Shown here in pieces: positions 52,621 through 59,965 of a DNA stretch of 64,000 nucleotides (within the stretch, counting starts at the first letter, position 1; every line of letters begins with the position of its first letter). This DNA is from GCA-003244245 sp036266995 (lineage in GTDB: Bacteria > Actinomycetota > Actinomycetes > Mycobacteriales > Pseudonocardiaceae). The stretch covers positions 1 through 64,000 of the forward strand of contig DATAWX010000041.1 of assembly GCA_036266995.1 (NCBI GenBank). The letters run 5' to 3'. The position numbers and the translations under genes were made by a program. Below the pieces are notes generated by a model that was not told the origin of the DNA, searched no databases, and saw only the letters and a program-made list of their open reading frames with translations.

Positions 52621-52660
52621 GTGCGTAACAGTGTTCCAGCACTCAATGCCACTCACGAGT
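52613..52660. repeat. dispersed palindrome, copy 3 (GAGTG-10-6-10-CACTC)
   Basis: Outer arms ACTCGT/ACGAGT enclose GAGTGCGTAACAGTG (52619-52633), loop TTCCAG and CACTCAATGCCACTC (52640-52654). The outer 11 bp pair perfectly and the inner arms partly. The CTCGTGA at each end supplies the last Ser codon plus TGA stop of both convergent genes (cysG on the plus strand, RIO kinase on the minus strand). Confidence 0.85.
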
Positions 52661-53597
52661 TATCCACAGGCGTCCCTTTCAGGAGGCGTGCGCTCCCGGC
52701 GTTGGCGAGCTGAGGGTGCAGCCCGTGAGCGGTGAACCAGTCGGTCACGATCCGCACGTCCCGGGCCAGGAACGCGGGACCCTGCGGGTTGGCGACGATG
52801 TCCACCACCTGAGGGAGGTCGATGAGGACCAGCCGCCCGCGGTGTACCAGCAGGTTGAACGGGGACAGGTCGCCGTGCGCCAGGCCCTCGCCGGTGAGCA
52901 CCAGCAGCGCGTCGATGAGCTGAGTCCATAGCGCGCGCAACTGCGCGGGCTCGGGCCGCAGCTGCGCCAACCGCGGAGCGGCTTGCCCGTCCGGCTCGTC
53001 GAGGTATTCCAAGACCAGCTCGGTGCCGTGTAACTGCACCGGATAGGGGACCGGGGCGCCGAGGTGCCACAGCCGGCACAGCGCGCTGAATTCCGCGGCT
53101 GCCCACTGCCCGCTCAGCAGATCACGGCCGAAGGCGGTGCGCCGGGCCATCGCCCTGGTTTCTCGAGAGCGGCGCACCCGCCTGCCCTCGAGGTAACCGG
53201 CATCGCGATGGAACATCCGGTGCTCGGCGCTGCGGTAACGCTTGGCGGCGAGCAGGCAGCACCGCGATGTGCCAGGCACGGCCCGCTCCACCAGGTGCAC
53301 GTCGGCTTCCTTGCCAGTCTTGAGCACGCCGAGCTCCGTGTCGACAGCGCCCAGCTCCGTGACCAACCAGTCCGGGTAGGGGGTAGGACCGTGCTGCCCG
53401 ACGTCCCAGGTAGACCACCGGTCTCCGGCTACCGGCCCGTCGTCTGACGGCGCAGGATCGGGAGCCCGTCGGGGTGCTGCGGGCTCCTCGGCATCATCGA
53501 TGCGGCGTCGATGCCGACGGGTGCCAGCCTCATCAAGTGGTGTGAGAGTGTCGTCAAAGCGGCTACGCCGCACGGGCAGCCGGTCGTGCTGTGACAC
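52653..53597 (-). CDS. RIO1-like serine kinase
   Basis: A 314-residue RIO-family protein kinase. After a basic, low-complexity N-terminus (to about residue 75) the kinase core has LKTGKEADVHL (ATP loop), AAKRYRSAEHRMF (Lys of VAIK), LEYLDEPDG hinge, GLAHGDLSPFNLLV catalytic loop and LVLIDLPQVVDIVANPQG (metal Asp). Bacterial RIO kinases are common in actinobacteria; substrates are unknown. The GTG at 53597 avoids the divergent region. Its stop lies in palindrome copy 3. Confidence 0.88.
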   Translation of the reverse strand: MSQHDRLPVRRSRFDDTLTPLDEAGTRRHRRRIDDAEEPAAPRRAPDPAPSDDGPVAGDRWSTWDVGQHGPTPYPDWLVTELGAVDTELGVLKTGKEADVHLVERAVPGTSRCCLLAAKRYRSAEHRMFHRDAGYLEGRRVRRSRETRAMARRTAFGRDLLSGQWAAAEFSALCRLWHLGAPVPYPVQLHGTELVLEYLDEPDGQAAPRLAQLRPEPAQLRALWTQLIDALLVLTGEGLAHGDLSPFNLLVHRGRLVLIDLPQVVDIVANPQGPAFLARDVRIVTDWFTAHGLHPQLANAGSARLLKGTPVDNS

Positions 53598-53635
53598 GGG
53601 AGGATCTCCTTGGGGTGGCGCCACCCCGCAGCAGA

Positions 53636-53695
53636 TCAGCGGGAAGCGTGGCGGGAGGGCACGGTCAACTCGAGTTGCGCCTCATTGGCAGCCAT
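53636..53695 (-). CDS. possible 19-residue leader peptide upstream of the RIO kinase
   Basis: On the minus strand a GGGAGGAGG ribosome-binding site sits five to six nt before an ATG at 53695, giving MAANEAQLELTVPSRHASR and a TGA at 53636, 38 nt before the kinase start. The same frame is open to ATG 53725 (29 residues). It contains no run of one amino acid that would suggest attenuation. I list it only for the strong ribosome-binding site. Confidence 0.25.
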   Translation of the reverse strand: MAANEAQLELTVPSRHASR

Positions 53696-53821
53696 GGCCG
53701 GCACCTCCTCCCGTTGTTCAGACATTTCCGTCGTCGGGTGCAGCATGGTCGGTGCCTCGATGCCCGGGCAACCGATTTCCACGGTGCTACTGCACGGGCA
53801 GTCGCGGTGGCACTATTGGGC

Positions 53822-54328
53822 ATGGACCGCCAGCAGCTTCGAGCCTCGCAGGACCCACTCAAGCAGCAGTACCGCGACGACTCCGCGACCGCGCTCGTCA
53901 CCCTGAAGGCACAGGGCACCCTTGGCGAGGGCATCACCTGCTCCGTCCAGACGGGCGGAGCCCTGGCTGAGGCCGGCTTGCACCCCGCCACCGGGGGCGA
54001 TGGGCTGTCGCTGTGCTCAGGCGACATGTTGCTGGAGGCTCTGGCTGCGTGCGCGGGCGTGACGCTGCGGGCGGTGGCCACATCGCTCGACATCCCGGTC
54101 GCGGGTGGGACCGTTCACGTCGAAGGCGACCTCGATTTCCGAGGCACGCTGGCCGTCTCGAAAGAGGCACCCGTCGGATTCCGGGCCATCCGAGTGCGGT
54201 ACGCCCTGGACACGGCCGGCACTCTTGAGCAGCTTGAGACGCTGATCCGACTCACCGAGCGCTACTGCGTCGTGTATCAGACCCTCGCCGGTTCACCTCA
54301 CTTGTCCTCGACGTGGAAGACGGCATAG
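53822..54328 (+). CDS. OsmC-family protein
   Basis: A 168-residue OsmC/Ohr-fold protein. Two conserved Cys are present: in LEALAACAGVTLRAVA and in TERYCVVYQTL, the redox pair of peroxide-reducing OsmC proteins. The GDMLLEALAAC segment and VRYALDTAGTLEQLE complete the family pattern. Peroxidase activity on organic hydroperoxides is the family role; substrate not known. The ATG at 53822 is the start with homology. It is followed by proS after 179 nt in which I see no T-box or gene. Confidence 0.85.
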   Translation: MDRQQLRASQDPLKQQYRDDSATALVTLKAQGTLGEGITCSVQTGGALAEAGLHPATGGDGLSLCSGDMLLEALAACAGVTLRAVATSLDIPVAGGTVHVEGDLDFRGTLAVSKEAPVGFRAIRVRYALDTAGTLEQLETLIRLTERYCVVYQTLAGSPHLSSTWKTA

Positions 54329-54507
54329 GTGGGAGCACGCGTTGCGCTCAGCCAGGACCGCCGCGCCCAGCGTGGTGAGCCGAGCGACCTCGGCCGCATG
54401 CCGATCGAGAGACCCATGGCGCCGACGGTAACCGGGAGGACCGACACACCGAAGTCCCGATACGCTGCGAGCTTCGCAATCCGGCCATCCGAGGAGCCTC
54501 TGAAAGA

Positions 54508-56256
54508 ATGATTACCAGGTTGTCGGCACTGTTCCTGCGCACCCTGCGCGAGGACCCGGCGGACGCCGAGGTGCCCAGCCACAGACTGCTGGTGCGCGCT
54601 GGGTACGTCCGGCGCGTCGCCCCGGGGATCTACTCGTGGCTGCCGCTGGGCCTGCGGGTGCTGCGCAATATCGAGGCCGTGGTGCGCCAGGAGATGGACG
54701 CGATCGGCGGGCAGGAGATCCTGTTCCCGGCATTGCTGCCCCGGGAGCCGTACCAGGCCACCGGCCGCTGGACCGAGTACGGCGCGAACCTGTTCCGGCT
54801 GCACGACCGCAAGGGCGGCGACTACCTCCTCGGTCCCACCCACGAGGAGCTGTTCACGCTCACCGTCAAGGGTGAGTTCAGCTCCTACAAGGACTATCCG
54901 GTGATCCTCTACCAAATTCAGACCAAGTACCGGGATGAGGAGCGCCCCAGGGCCGGGATCCTGCGCGGCCGGGAGTTCCTGATGAAGGACTCGTACTCCT
55001 TCGATCTGTCCGACGAGGGCTTGACGCGTTCGTACCAGGCACACCGCGAGGCCTACATCAAGATCTTCGACCGGCTCAAATTGCGGTACGTGATCGTGTC
55101 GGCGATGTCCGGCGCGATGGGCGGTTCGGCCAGCGAGGAGTTCCTTGCCGAAGCCGAGACCGGCGAGGATACCTTCGTCCGCGGCACGGAGTCCGGGTAT
55201 GCAGCCAATGTGGAGGCGGTGATCACACCACCGCCACCGGAGCTGCCCATCAACGGCCTGCCACCGGCCCGGGTGCTGCACACCCCGGACACGCCGACCA
55301 TTGACACGCTGGTCGGCCATCTTAACGGCGCAGGTCTGGGCCGGACCTTCAGCGCTGCGGACACCCTGAAGAACGTCATGGTCAAGATCCGGCAACCCGG
55401 CGCGCAACGCTGGGAACCGCTGGGTGTGGGAATCCCCGGTGACCGCGAGGTCGACATGAAACGGCTGGAGGCCTCGCTGGCCCCGGCCGAGGTGGCATTG
55501 TTCGACGACGCGGACTTCGCGGCACACCCGTACCTGGTCAAGGGCTACATCGGGCCTGGCTCGCTCGCCGCGAACGGTGTGCGCTACCTCGTCGATCCGC
55601 GGGTGGTTACCGGTACCTCGTGGGCCACCGGTGCCGACCAGACCGATCACCACGTCGTGGGCCTGGTCCGCGGGCGTGACTTCACCCCGGACGGCACCGT
55701 CGAGGCCGCCGAGGTGCGCGCTGGCGACCCCTCACCCGACGGCGGCGGCACCCTGGTCGCGGCCCGCGGCATCGAGATTGGGCACATCTTCAAGCTCGGC
55801 CGCAAGTACGCCGACACCTTCGCGTTGGACGCCCTAGGCCCCGACGGCAAGCCGATCCGGATCACCATGGGGTGCTACGGCGTCGGAGTCTCCCGGCTTG
55901 TCGGAGCGATCGCCGAACAGAGCCACGACGCGCACGGGCTGATCTGGCCCCGTGAAGTAGCCCCGGCCGATGTGCACGTCGTCATCGCGGGTAAGGACGC
56001 CACGATCGCCGCCGCCGGCGAGCGGCTGGCCACTGAGCTGGATGCGTCCGGTCTGCGGGTGATCCTCGATGACCGCCCGGCAACGCCCGGGGTGAAGTTC
56101 GCCGACGCCGAGCTGATCGGCGTACCGACCATCCTCGTGGTCGGACGTGGTCTCGCGTCGGGTGTCGTAGAGGTCAAGGACCGGGCCACCGGGGAGCGCA
56201 CCGAGGTGCCGGTGGACGGCGTGGTGGCGCACCTGCAGGAGCTGTGCACCAAGTAG
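54508..56256 (+). CDS. proS: prolyl-tRNA synthetase (bacterial type)
   Basis: ProRS (582 aa), class II, with the bacterial editing insertion. Motif 1 region VRRVAPGIYSWLPLGLRVL, motif 2 TKYRDEERPRAGILRGREF, the INS editing domain about residues 230-390, motif 3 GCYGVGVSRLVGAIAEQ, and the C-terminal anticodon-binding domain from about 480 (LDDRPATPGVKFADAELIG). Placement upstream of the rimP-nusA cluster matches mycobacteria. Confidence 0.96.
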   Translation: MITRLSALFLRTLREDPADAEVPSHRLLVRAGYVRRVAPGIYSWLPLGLRVLRNIEAVVRQEMDAIGGQEILFPALLPREPYQATGRWTEYGANLFRLHDRKGGDYLLGPTHEELFTLTVKGEFSSYKDYPVILYQIQTKYRDEERPRAGILRGREFLMKDSYSFDLSDEGLTRSYQAHREAYIKIFDRLKLRYVIVSAMSGAMGGSASEEFLAEAETGEDTFVRGTESGYAANVEAVITPPPPELPINGLPPARVLHTPDTPTIDTLVGHLNGAGLGRTFSAADTLKNVMVKIRQPGAQRWEPLGVGIPGDREVDMKRLEASLAPAEVALFDDADFAAHPYLVKGYIGPGSLAANGVRYLVDPRVVTGTSWATGADQTDHHVVGLVRGRDFTPDGTVEAAEVRAGDPSPDGGGTLVAARGIEIGHIFKLGRKYADTFALDALGPDGKPIRITMGCYGVGVSRLVGAIAEQSHDAHGLIWPREVAPADVHVVIAGKDATIAAAGERLATELDASGLRVILDDRPATPGVKFADAELIGVPTILVVGRGLASGVVEVKDRATGERTEVPVDGVVAHLQELCTK

Positions 56257-56273
56257 GCGTCAGCCGGCCAGGC

Positions 56274-56684
56274 TCAGCCGACCAAGAAGGTAAGCCGGAC
56301 AGTCCGGACCGGGTTGTCGTGGTTGGTGTCCACCAGGCAGATCGACTGCCAGGTGCCCAACATGAGCTGCCCGTCGATCACCGGGACGCTGGCGTAGGGC
56401 GGCAGCAGCGCAGGCAGCAGGTGATCTCGGCCGTGCCCGGGGGAGCCGTGTTTGTGGCGCCATCGATCGTCGGCGGGTAGCAGCTCGCGCAGCGCGGCGA
56501 GCAGGTCGGTGTCGCTGCCGGACCCGGTCTCGATCACCGCAAGGCCGGCGGTCGCATGCGGCACCCAGACATGCAGCAGACCATCACCGGCGGTGGCCCG
56601 GTGCAGGAAGGCTCGGCAGTCCTTGGTGAGGTCATGGACCTGTTCACAGGAGCCGGTCTCGATGCGAATCTGCTCGGTATGCAC
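56274..56684 (-). CDS. YjbQ family (UPF0047) protein
   Basis: A 136-residue YjbQ-fold protein: VWVPHATAGLAVIETGSGSD, then RWRHKHGSPGHGRDHLLPAL with clustered His, and LGTWQSICLVDTNHDNP. The family has weak thiamine-phosphate-synthase-like activity in some bacteria and no settled role. It is convergent with proS, 17 nt apart. Confidence 0.85.
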   Translation of the reverse strand: MHTEQIRIETGSCEQVHDLTKDCRAFLHRATAGDGLLHVWVPHATAGLAVIETGSGSDTDLLAALRELLPADDRWRHKHGSPGHGRDHLLPALLPPYASVPVIDGQLMLGTWQSICLVDTNHDNPVRTVRLTFLVG

Positions 56685-56732
56685 GGTCGTACGGTAATCG
56701 CAAGCTCGGCCTGCGCGTGCGCTTGCGCGTGC

Positions 56733-57197
56733 TCAGGGTGCGCCGGGGAACGGCACCGTCAGCGGGGTAACACCCGCGGTTACCCGCCAACGGGTCGCCC
56801 GCACGGCCGCTTCGGTCAGTGCCTCCAGCGCGGTCCCGCGCAGGTCCGCATCGGCCGGACTGCTCTCGACCACCGAACGCCACGCCGCGGCTGCGTCGGT
56901 TTCCGCGGTGATCGCCAGCCGCAGCGCCGACGCGGCATCGGTGACCGGTTCTGGAGTGAGGTAGCCGGGTTCGGGTGGCACTGGCTGGGCGCCCGCGTCG
57001 ATCAGGATCCGCTCGGTCGCGTCGCGCCGAGCCTGATGCGCTGTCGCAGCCTCGTTGAGCCGACTGTTCAACGTGCCCGGGACGAAGGCGCCTACCAGGC
57101 CGTAGACCCAGACCGCTGCGTGCTCGGCCGCCAACGCGCCCTGCAACGCCGCTACGGGCACCCGGCTCGCCGGCGAGTCGCCGTGGCGCCGCCTCAT
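56733..57197 (-). CDS. DUF4439 ferritin-like domain protein
   Basis: A 154-residue, fully helical protein. ALQGALAAEHAAVWVYGLVG, HQARRDATERILIDAGA and AITAETDAAAAWRSVVE give the Glu-His spacing of a ferritin-like four-helix bundle; this is DUF4439, found next to the lipoprotein gene in the rimP region of mycobacteria. Function unknown. The ATG at 57197 overlaps the upstream gene's stop; the open frame to 57218 is probably not used. Confidence 0.8.
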   Translation of the reverse strand: MRRRHGDSPASRVPVAALQGALAAEHAAVWVYGLVGAFVPGTLNSRLNEAATAHQARRDATERILIDAGAQPVPPEPGYLTPEPVTDAASALRLAITAETDAAAAWRSVVESSPADADLRGTALEALTEAAVRATRWRVTAGVTPLTVPFPGAP

Positions 57198-57697
57198 GAG
57201 AGCAGCGCCAGGTGGCACGCGCAGCAGGCGGCCACCGATGCGAGCAGCGCGGCGCGGTACCCGGGCAACGTGACGACCAGTCCGGCGGCCTCCTCTTGCG
57301 CCGCGCGCGCCGCCTGGGTCAGAGCCGTCCGGGCAGCGGCAACATCGGCAGTGCCGGCCACGGGTGCAGCTGGCGGCGGCACCCGTGGCCGGGAAGTGGG
57401 GGGGCCAGGCCGGGCCCGGTACAACTCGGCGCGCAGCGCCGTAGCATGCGTCTTCCGGTCCTCGGCGAGCGCCCTGGCCGTTGCGGCTAACGCCGGGTGG
57501 GCTTGAGCTGCCATCTGGCCCACCGCTTGCGCCAGAGCCGCGTCAGCCTCGGCGCGCCGAGCTGGCGACTCCAGCGGATCGGGCCCGACGGGTGCTCGTG
57601 CCGACGGGGTGCACCCGGTCAGCGCCGCCGGACCGGCCAGTAGCAGCGCGGTCCCGGCAGCCAACACGCCGCGACGGTTGGGACGGGCTGCTGGCAC
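57194..57697 (-). CDS. probable lipoprotein with Tat-like signal
   Basis: A 167-residue protein whose N-terminus RPNRRGVLAAGTALLLAGP followed by ALTGC combines a basic twin-arginine-like stretch with a lipobox (Cys at about residue 29). The rest is Ala-rich and helical with a Pro-rich stretch near residue 100 and ends in SVAACCACHLALLS. It pairs with the DUF4439 gene (four-base overlap), as in mycobacteria. No enzymatic motif is seen. Divergent from rimP with a 175-nt gap. Confidence 0.72.
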   Translation of the reverse strand: MPAARPNRRGVLAAGTALLLAGPAALTGCTPSARAPVGPDPLESPARRAEADAALAQAVGQMAAQAHPALAATARALAEDRKTHATALRAELYRARPGPPTSRPRVPPPAAPVAGTADVAAARTALTQAARAAQEEAAGLVVTLPGYRAALLASVAACCACHLALLS

Positions 57698-57872
57698 GGT
57701 CGGCCATCTTGCCAGGCCTCAGGTTCGCGGCGGGTCGAGCACCGTGATCCACTCGGCGCAGGTTTGTTCCGTGACGCGATACCCTAGGTAGCCCGACGGG
57801 GCACGCCGCGTTGGTGCGTCGCCCGCATTGCCACATCGGAGCACGACAGTCACTTCTAGTCAGGAGGCCACG

Positions 57873-58397
57873 GTGACCGCGCAGCCTGCGAACCTCGGCT
57901 CAGCAACCGAGTCGGTGGTGCGTGACGCGGTAGCTGACGTGGGGTTCGACGTGGAGTGCCTGGAAGAAATGCGGGTTGGGCAGCGTTGGCTGATAAGGGT
58001 GGTCGTGGATTCGGATACCGGAGTCGGGCTCGACGATATCGCTGCGGTGAGTCGCGCGGTGTCGCTGGCCCTGGACCAGCGCGATGAGCTAATCGCCGAG
58101 CCCTACACCCTCGAGGTGACTTCTCCTGGAGTGGACCGGCCGTTGTCCCACCCACGGCACTGGCGACGCAACAGGTTGCGGCTGGTCCGGGTCGCCCTGG
58201 TCGCCGGCGGGGAGCTGATCGGCCGGATCGGTGACTGCGATGACGAGGGCGTCACACTGCTGGTGTCGGGAACCCTGCGCCGGGTGCGCTACCGGGAGCT
58301 GAGCCGCGCGGTGGTCGAAGTGGAGTTTCGCCAACCGCCCGCTACCGAGCTCGCTGCGCTCGACGGCGCGAGCCGGCAGGATTGGGAGGAACGGTGA
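57873..58397 (+). CDS. rimP: ribosome maturation factor RimP
   Basis: RimP (174 aa) assists 30S assembly. Motifs: VRDAVADVGFDVECLE, LIRVVVDSDTGVGLDDIAAVSRAV in parts, and YTLEVTSPGVDRPL, the family hallmark, followed by an SH3-like C-terminal domain. The GTG at 57873 has an AGGAGG ribosome-binding site ten nt upstream, better than the ORF opening at 57828. Its stop overlaps the nusA GTG. Confidence 0.95.
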   Translation: MTAQPANLGSATESVVRDAVADVGFDVECLEEMRVGQRWLIRVVVDSDTGVGLDDIAAVSRAVSLALDQRDELIAEPYTLEVTSPGVDRPLSHPRHWRRNRLRLVRVALVAGGELIGRIGDCDDEGVTLLVSGTLRRVRYRELSRAVVEVEFRQPPATELAALDGASRQDWEER

Positions 58398-59452
58398 ACG
58401 TCGACATCGCCGCGCTGCGCGCCATCGAACGGGACAAGGAAATCTCTTTCGACACGGTTCTCGAGGCCATCGAAACCGCGCTGCTGACCGCGTACAAGCA
58501 CACTGACGGCCATCAACCGCACGTCCGCATCGACGTCGACCGCAAGAGCGGCCTGGTCCGGGTGCTCGCGCAGGAGCTTGACGACGACGGCAACGTCAGC
58601 CAGGAGTGGGACGACACCCCTGAAGGGTTCGGCCGGATCGCGGCCACCACAGCGCGCCAGGTCATCCTGCAACGGCTGCGCGATGCCGAGCACGAACGAA
58701 CCTTCGGCGAGTTCTCGGCCAAGGAGGGCGAGATCGTCGCCGGGCTCGTGCAACGCGACGCCAGGGCCAATGCCCGTGGTGTGGTGGTGGTCCAGATCGG
58801 CGAGACCGAAGGCGTGATCCCGCCGGTGGAGCAGGCGCCCAGGGAGACCTACCGGCACGGCGAGCGGATCAAGTGTTACGTCGTCGGTGTATCCCGGGGA
58901 ATGCGCGGGCCGCAGATCACCCTGTCCCGCACGCATCCCAACTTGGTCCGCCGGCTATTCGCCCTGGAGGTTCCCGAGATCGCCGACGGAACCGTGGAGA
59001 TTCCGGCGGTGGCCAGGGAGGCAGGGCATCGCTCGAAGATCGCCGTCCGGTCGACCACCCCGGGAGTCAACGCCAAGGGAGCCTGCATCGGACCGATGGG
59101 CCAGCGGGTCCGCAATGTGATGAGCGAGCTGGGCGGCGAGAAGATCGACATCATTGACTACGCAGAGGACCCCGCGACATTCGTGGGTAATGCGCTGTCC
59201 CCGGCGAAGGTCGTCTCGGTACAGGTGATCGATGCCCGAGCCAAGACGGCTCGGGTGGTCGTCCCCGATTTCCAGCTGTCGCTGGCGATCGGTAAGGAGG
59301 GGCAGAACGCCCGGCTGGCGGCCCGGTTGACCGGATGGAAGATCGACATTCGAAGTGACGCGGACCCGGTGGCGTCCCCACCGGCCCCCGCTGCGCGTGC
59401 TGAGGTACCGGTCACCAATGCCGGTTCTCCGCCTGCGGCCGGGACGCGCTAG
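58394..59452 (+). CDS. nusA: transcription termination/antitermination protein NusA
   Basis: NusA (352 aa, the short actinobacterial form without C-terminal acidic repeats). N-terminal RNAP-binding domain (DIAALRAIERDKEISFDTVLE), S1 domain (EIVAGLVQRDARANARGVVV), then KH1/KH2 (PGVNAKGACIGPMGQRVRNV; LAIGKEGQNARLAARLTGW). The GTG start overlaps rimP. Followed by ylxR after 7 nt. Confidence 0.96.
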   Translation: MNVDIAALRAIERDKEISFDTVLEAIETALLTAYKHTDGHQPHVRIDVDRKSGLVRVLAQELDDDGNVSQEWDDTPEGFGRIAATTARQVILQRLRDAEHERTFGEFSAKEGEIVAGLVQRDARANARGVVVVQIGETEGVIPPVEQAPRETYRHGERIKCYVVGVSRGMRGPQITLSRTHPNLVRRLFALEVPEIADGTVEIPAVAREAGHRSKIAVRSTTPGVNAKGACIGPMGQRVRNVMSELGGEKIDIIDYAEDPATFVGNALSPAKVVSVQVIDARAKTARVVVPDFQLSLAIGKEGQNARLAARLTGWKIDIRSDADPVASPPAPAARAEVPVTNAGSPPAAGTR

Positions 59453-59459
59453 AATCGTG

Positions 59460-59789
59460 ATGGCCTGCCGTCGGGGGACGGTCTATGCCTGCCCGGACGA
59501 AGTCCGGCGCCGCCGCCGTGAGCGGCGCGCCGAGCCAGTCCGGACGTGCGTGGGTTGCCGGACCAGGACGGCGGCTTCCGGATTGCTGCGTGTGGTGGCG
59601 GTGGATGGGACCCTAGTCCCGGACCCGCGGCGTCGGCATCCAGGTCGGGGTGCGTGGGTGCATCCCGATATCGGATGTCTGCGTCTCGCCGAGCGGCGCC
59701 GGGCCTTCCCGCGGGCGTTGCGCTCCGCGGGCGCGCTCGACACCGCCGCGGTGTACGCCTTTCTCACCCTGCTTTTCGGAGACGAGTGA
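59460..59789 (+). CDS. YlxR family (DUF448) protein
   Basis: A 109-residue YlxR protein: RTCVGCRTRTAASGLLRVV, then DPRRRHPGRGAWVHPDIGCL and AFPRALRSAG. YlxR binds RNA or the RNase P RNA in some bacteria. It lies between nusA and infB as usual. Start is uncertain (ATG 59460 or GTG 59457); the first about 25 residues before RTCVGC are Arg-rich and longer than in most members. The 176 bases after it hold the infB leader. Confidence 0.88.
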   Translation: MACRRGTVYACPDEVRRRRRERRAEPVRTCVGCRTRTAASGLLRVVAVDGTLVPDPRRRHPGRGAWVHPDIGCLRLAERRRAFPRALRSAGALDTAAVYAFLTLLFGDE

Positions 59790-59965
59790 GGTTCTCAGTT
59801 CGCTGAGGACGTACCCGACGCCCGGGATCGCCCCGGTGCGCGGTCGATACAGAGAGCAGGTCGATTCCGAAATGTACCCGCAGTCGTGAAGCTCTGACAG
59901 CGATGGATATGTACTAGTAACGGGGTCGAGCGGGGTTGCCGCCGGCTCCATCGGTAAGGAGAGCA

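Noticed and set aside
54329..54507. T-box or leader riboswitch before proS
   Set aside because: No GGTGGNACCGCG-like sequence and no specifier hairpin were found.
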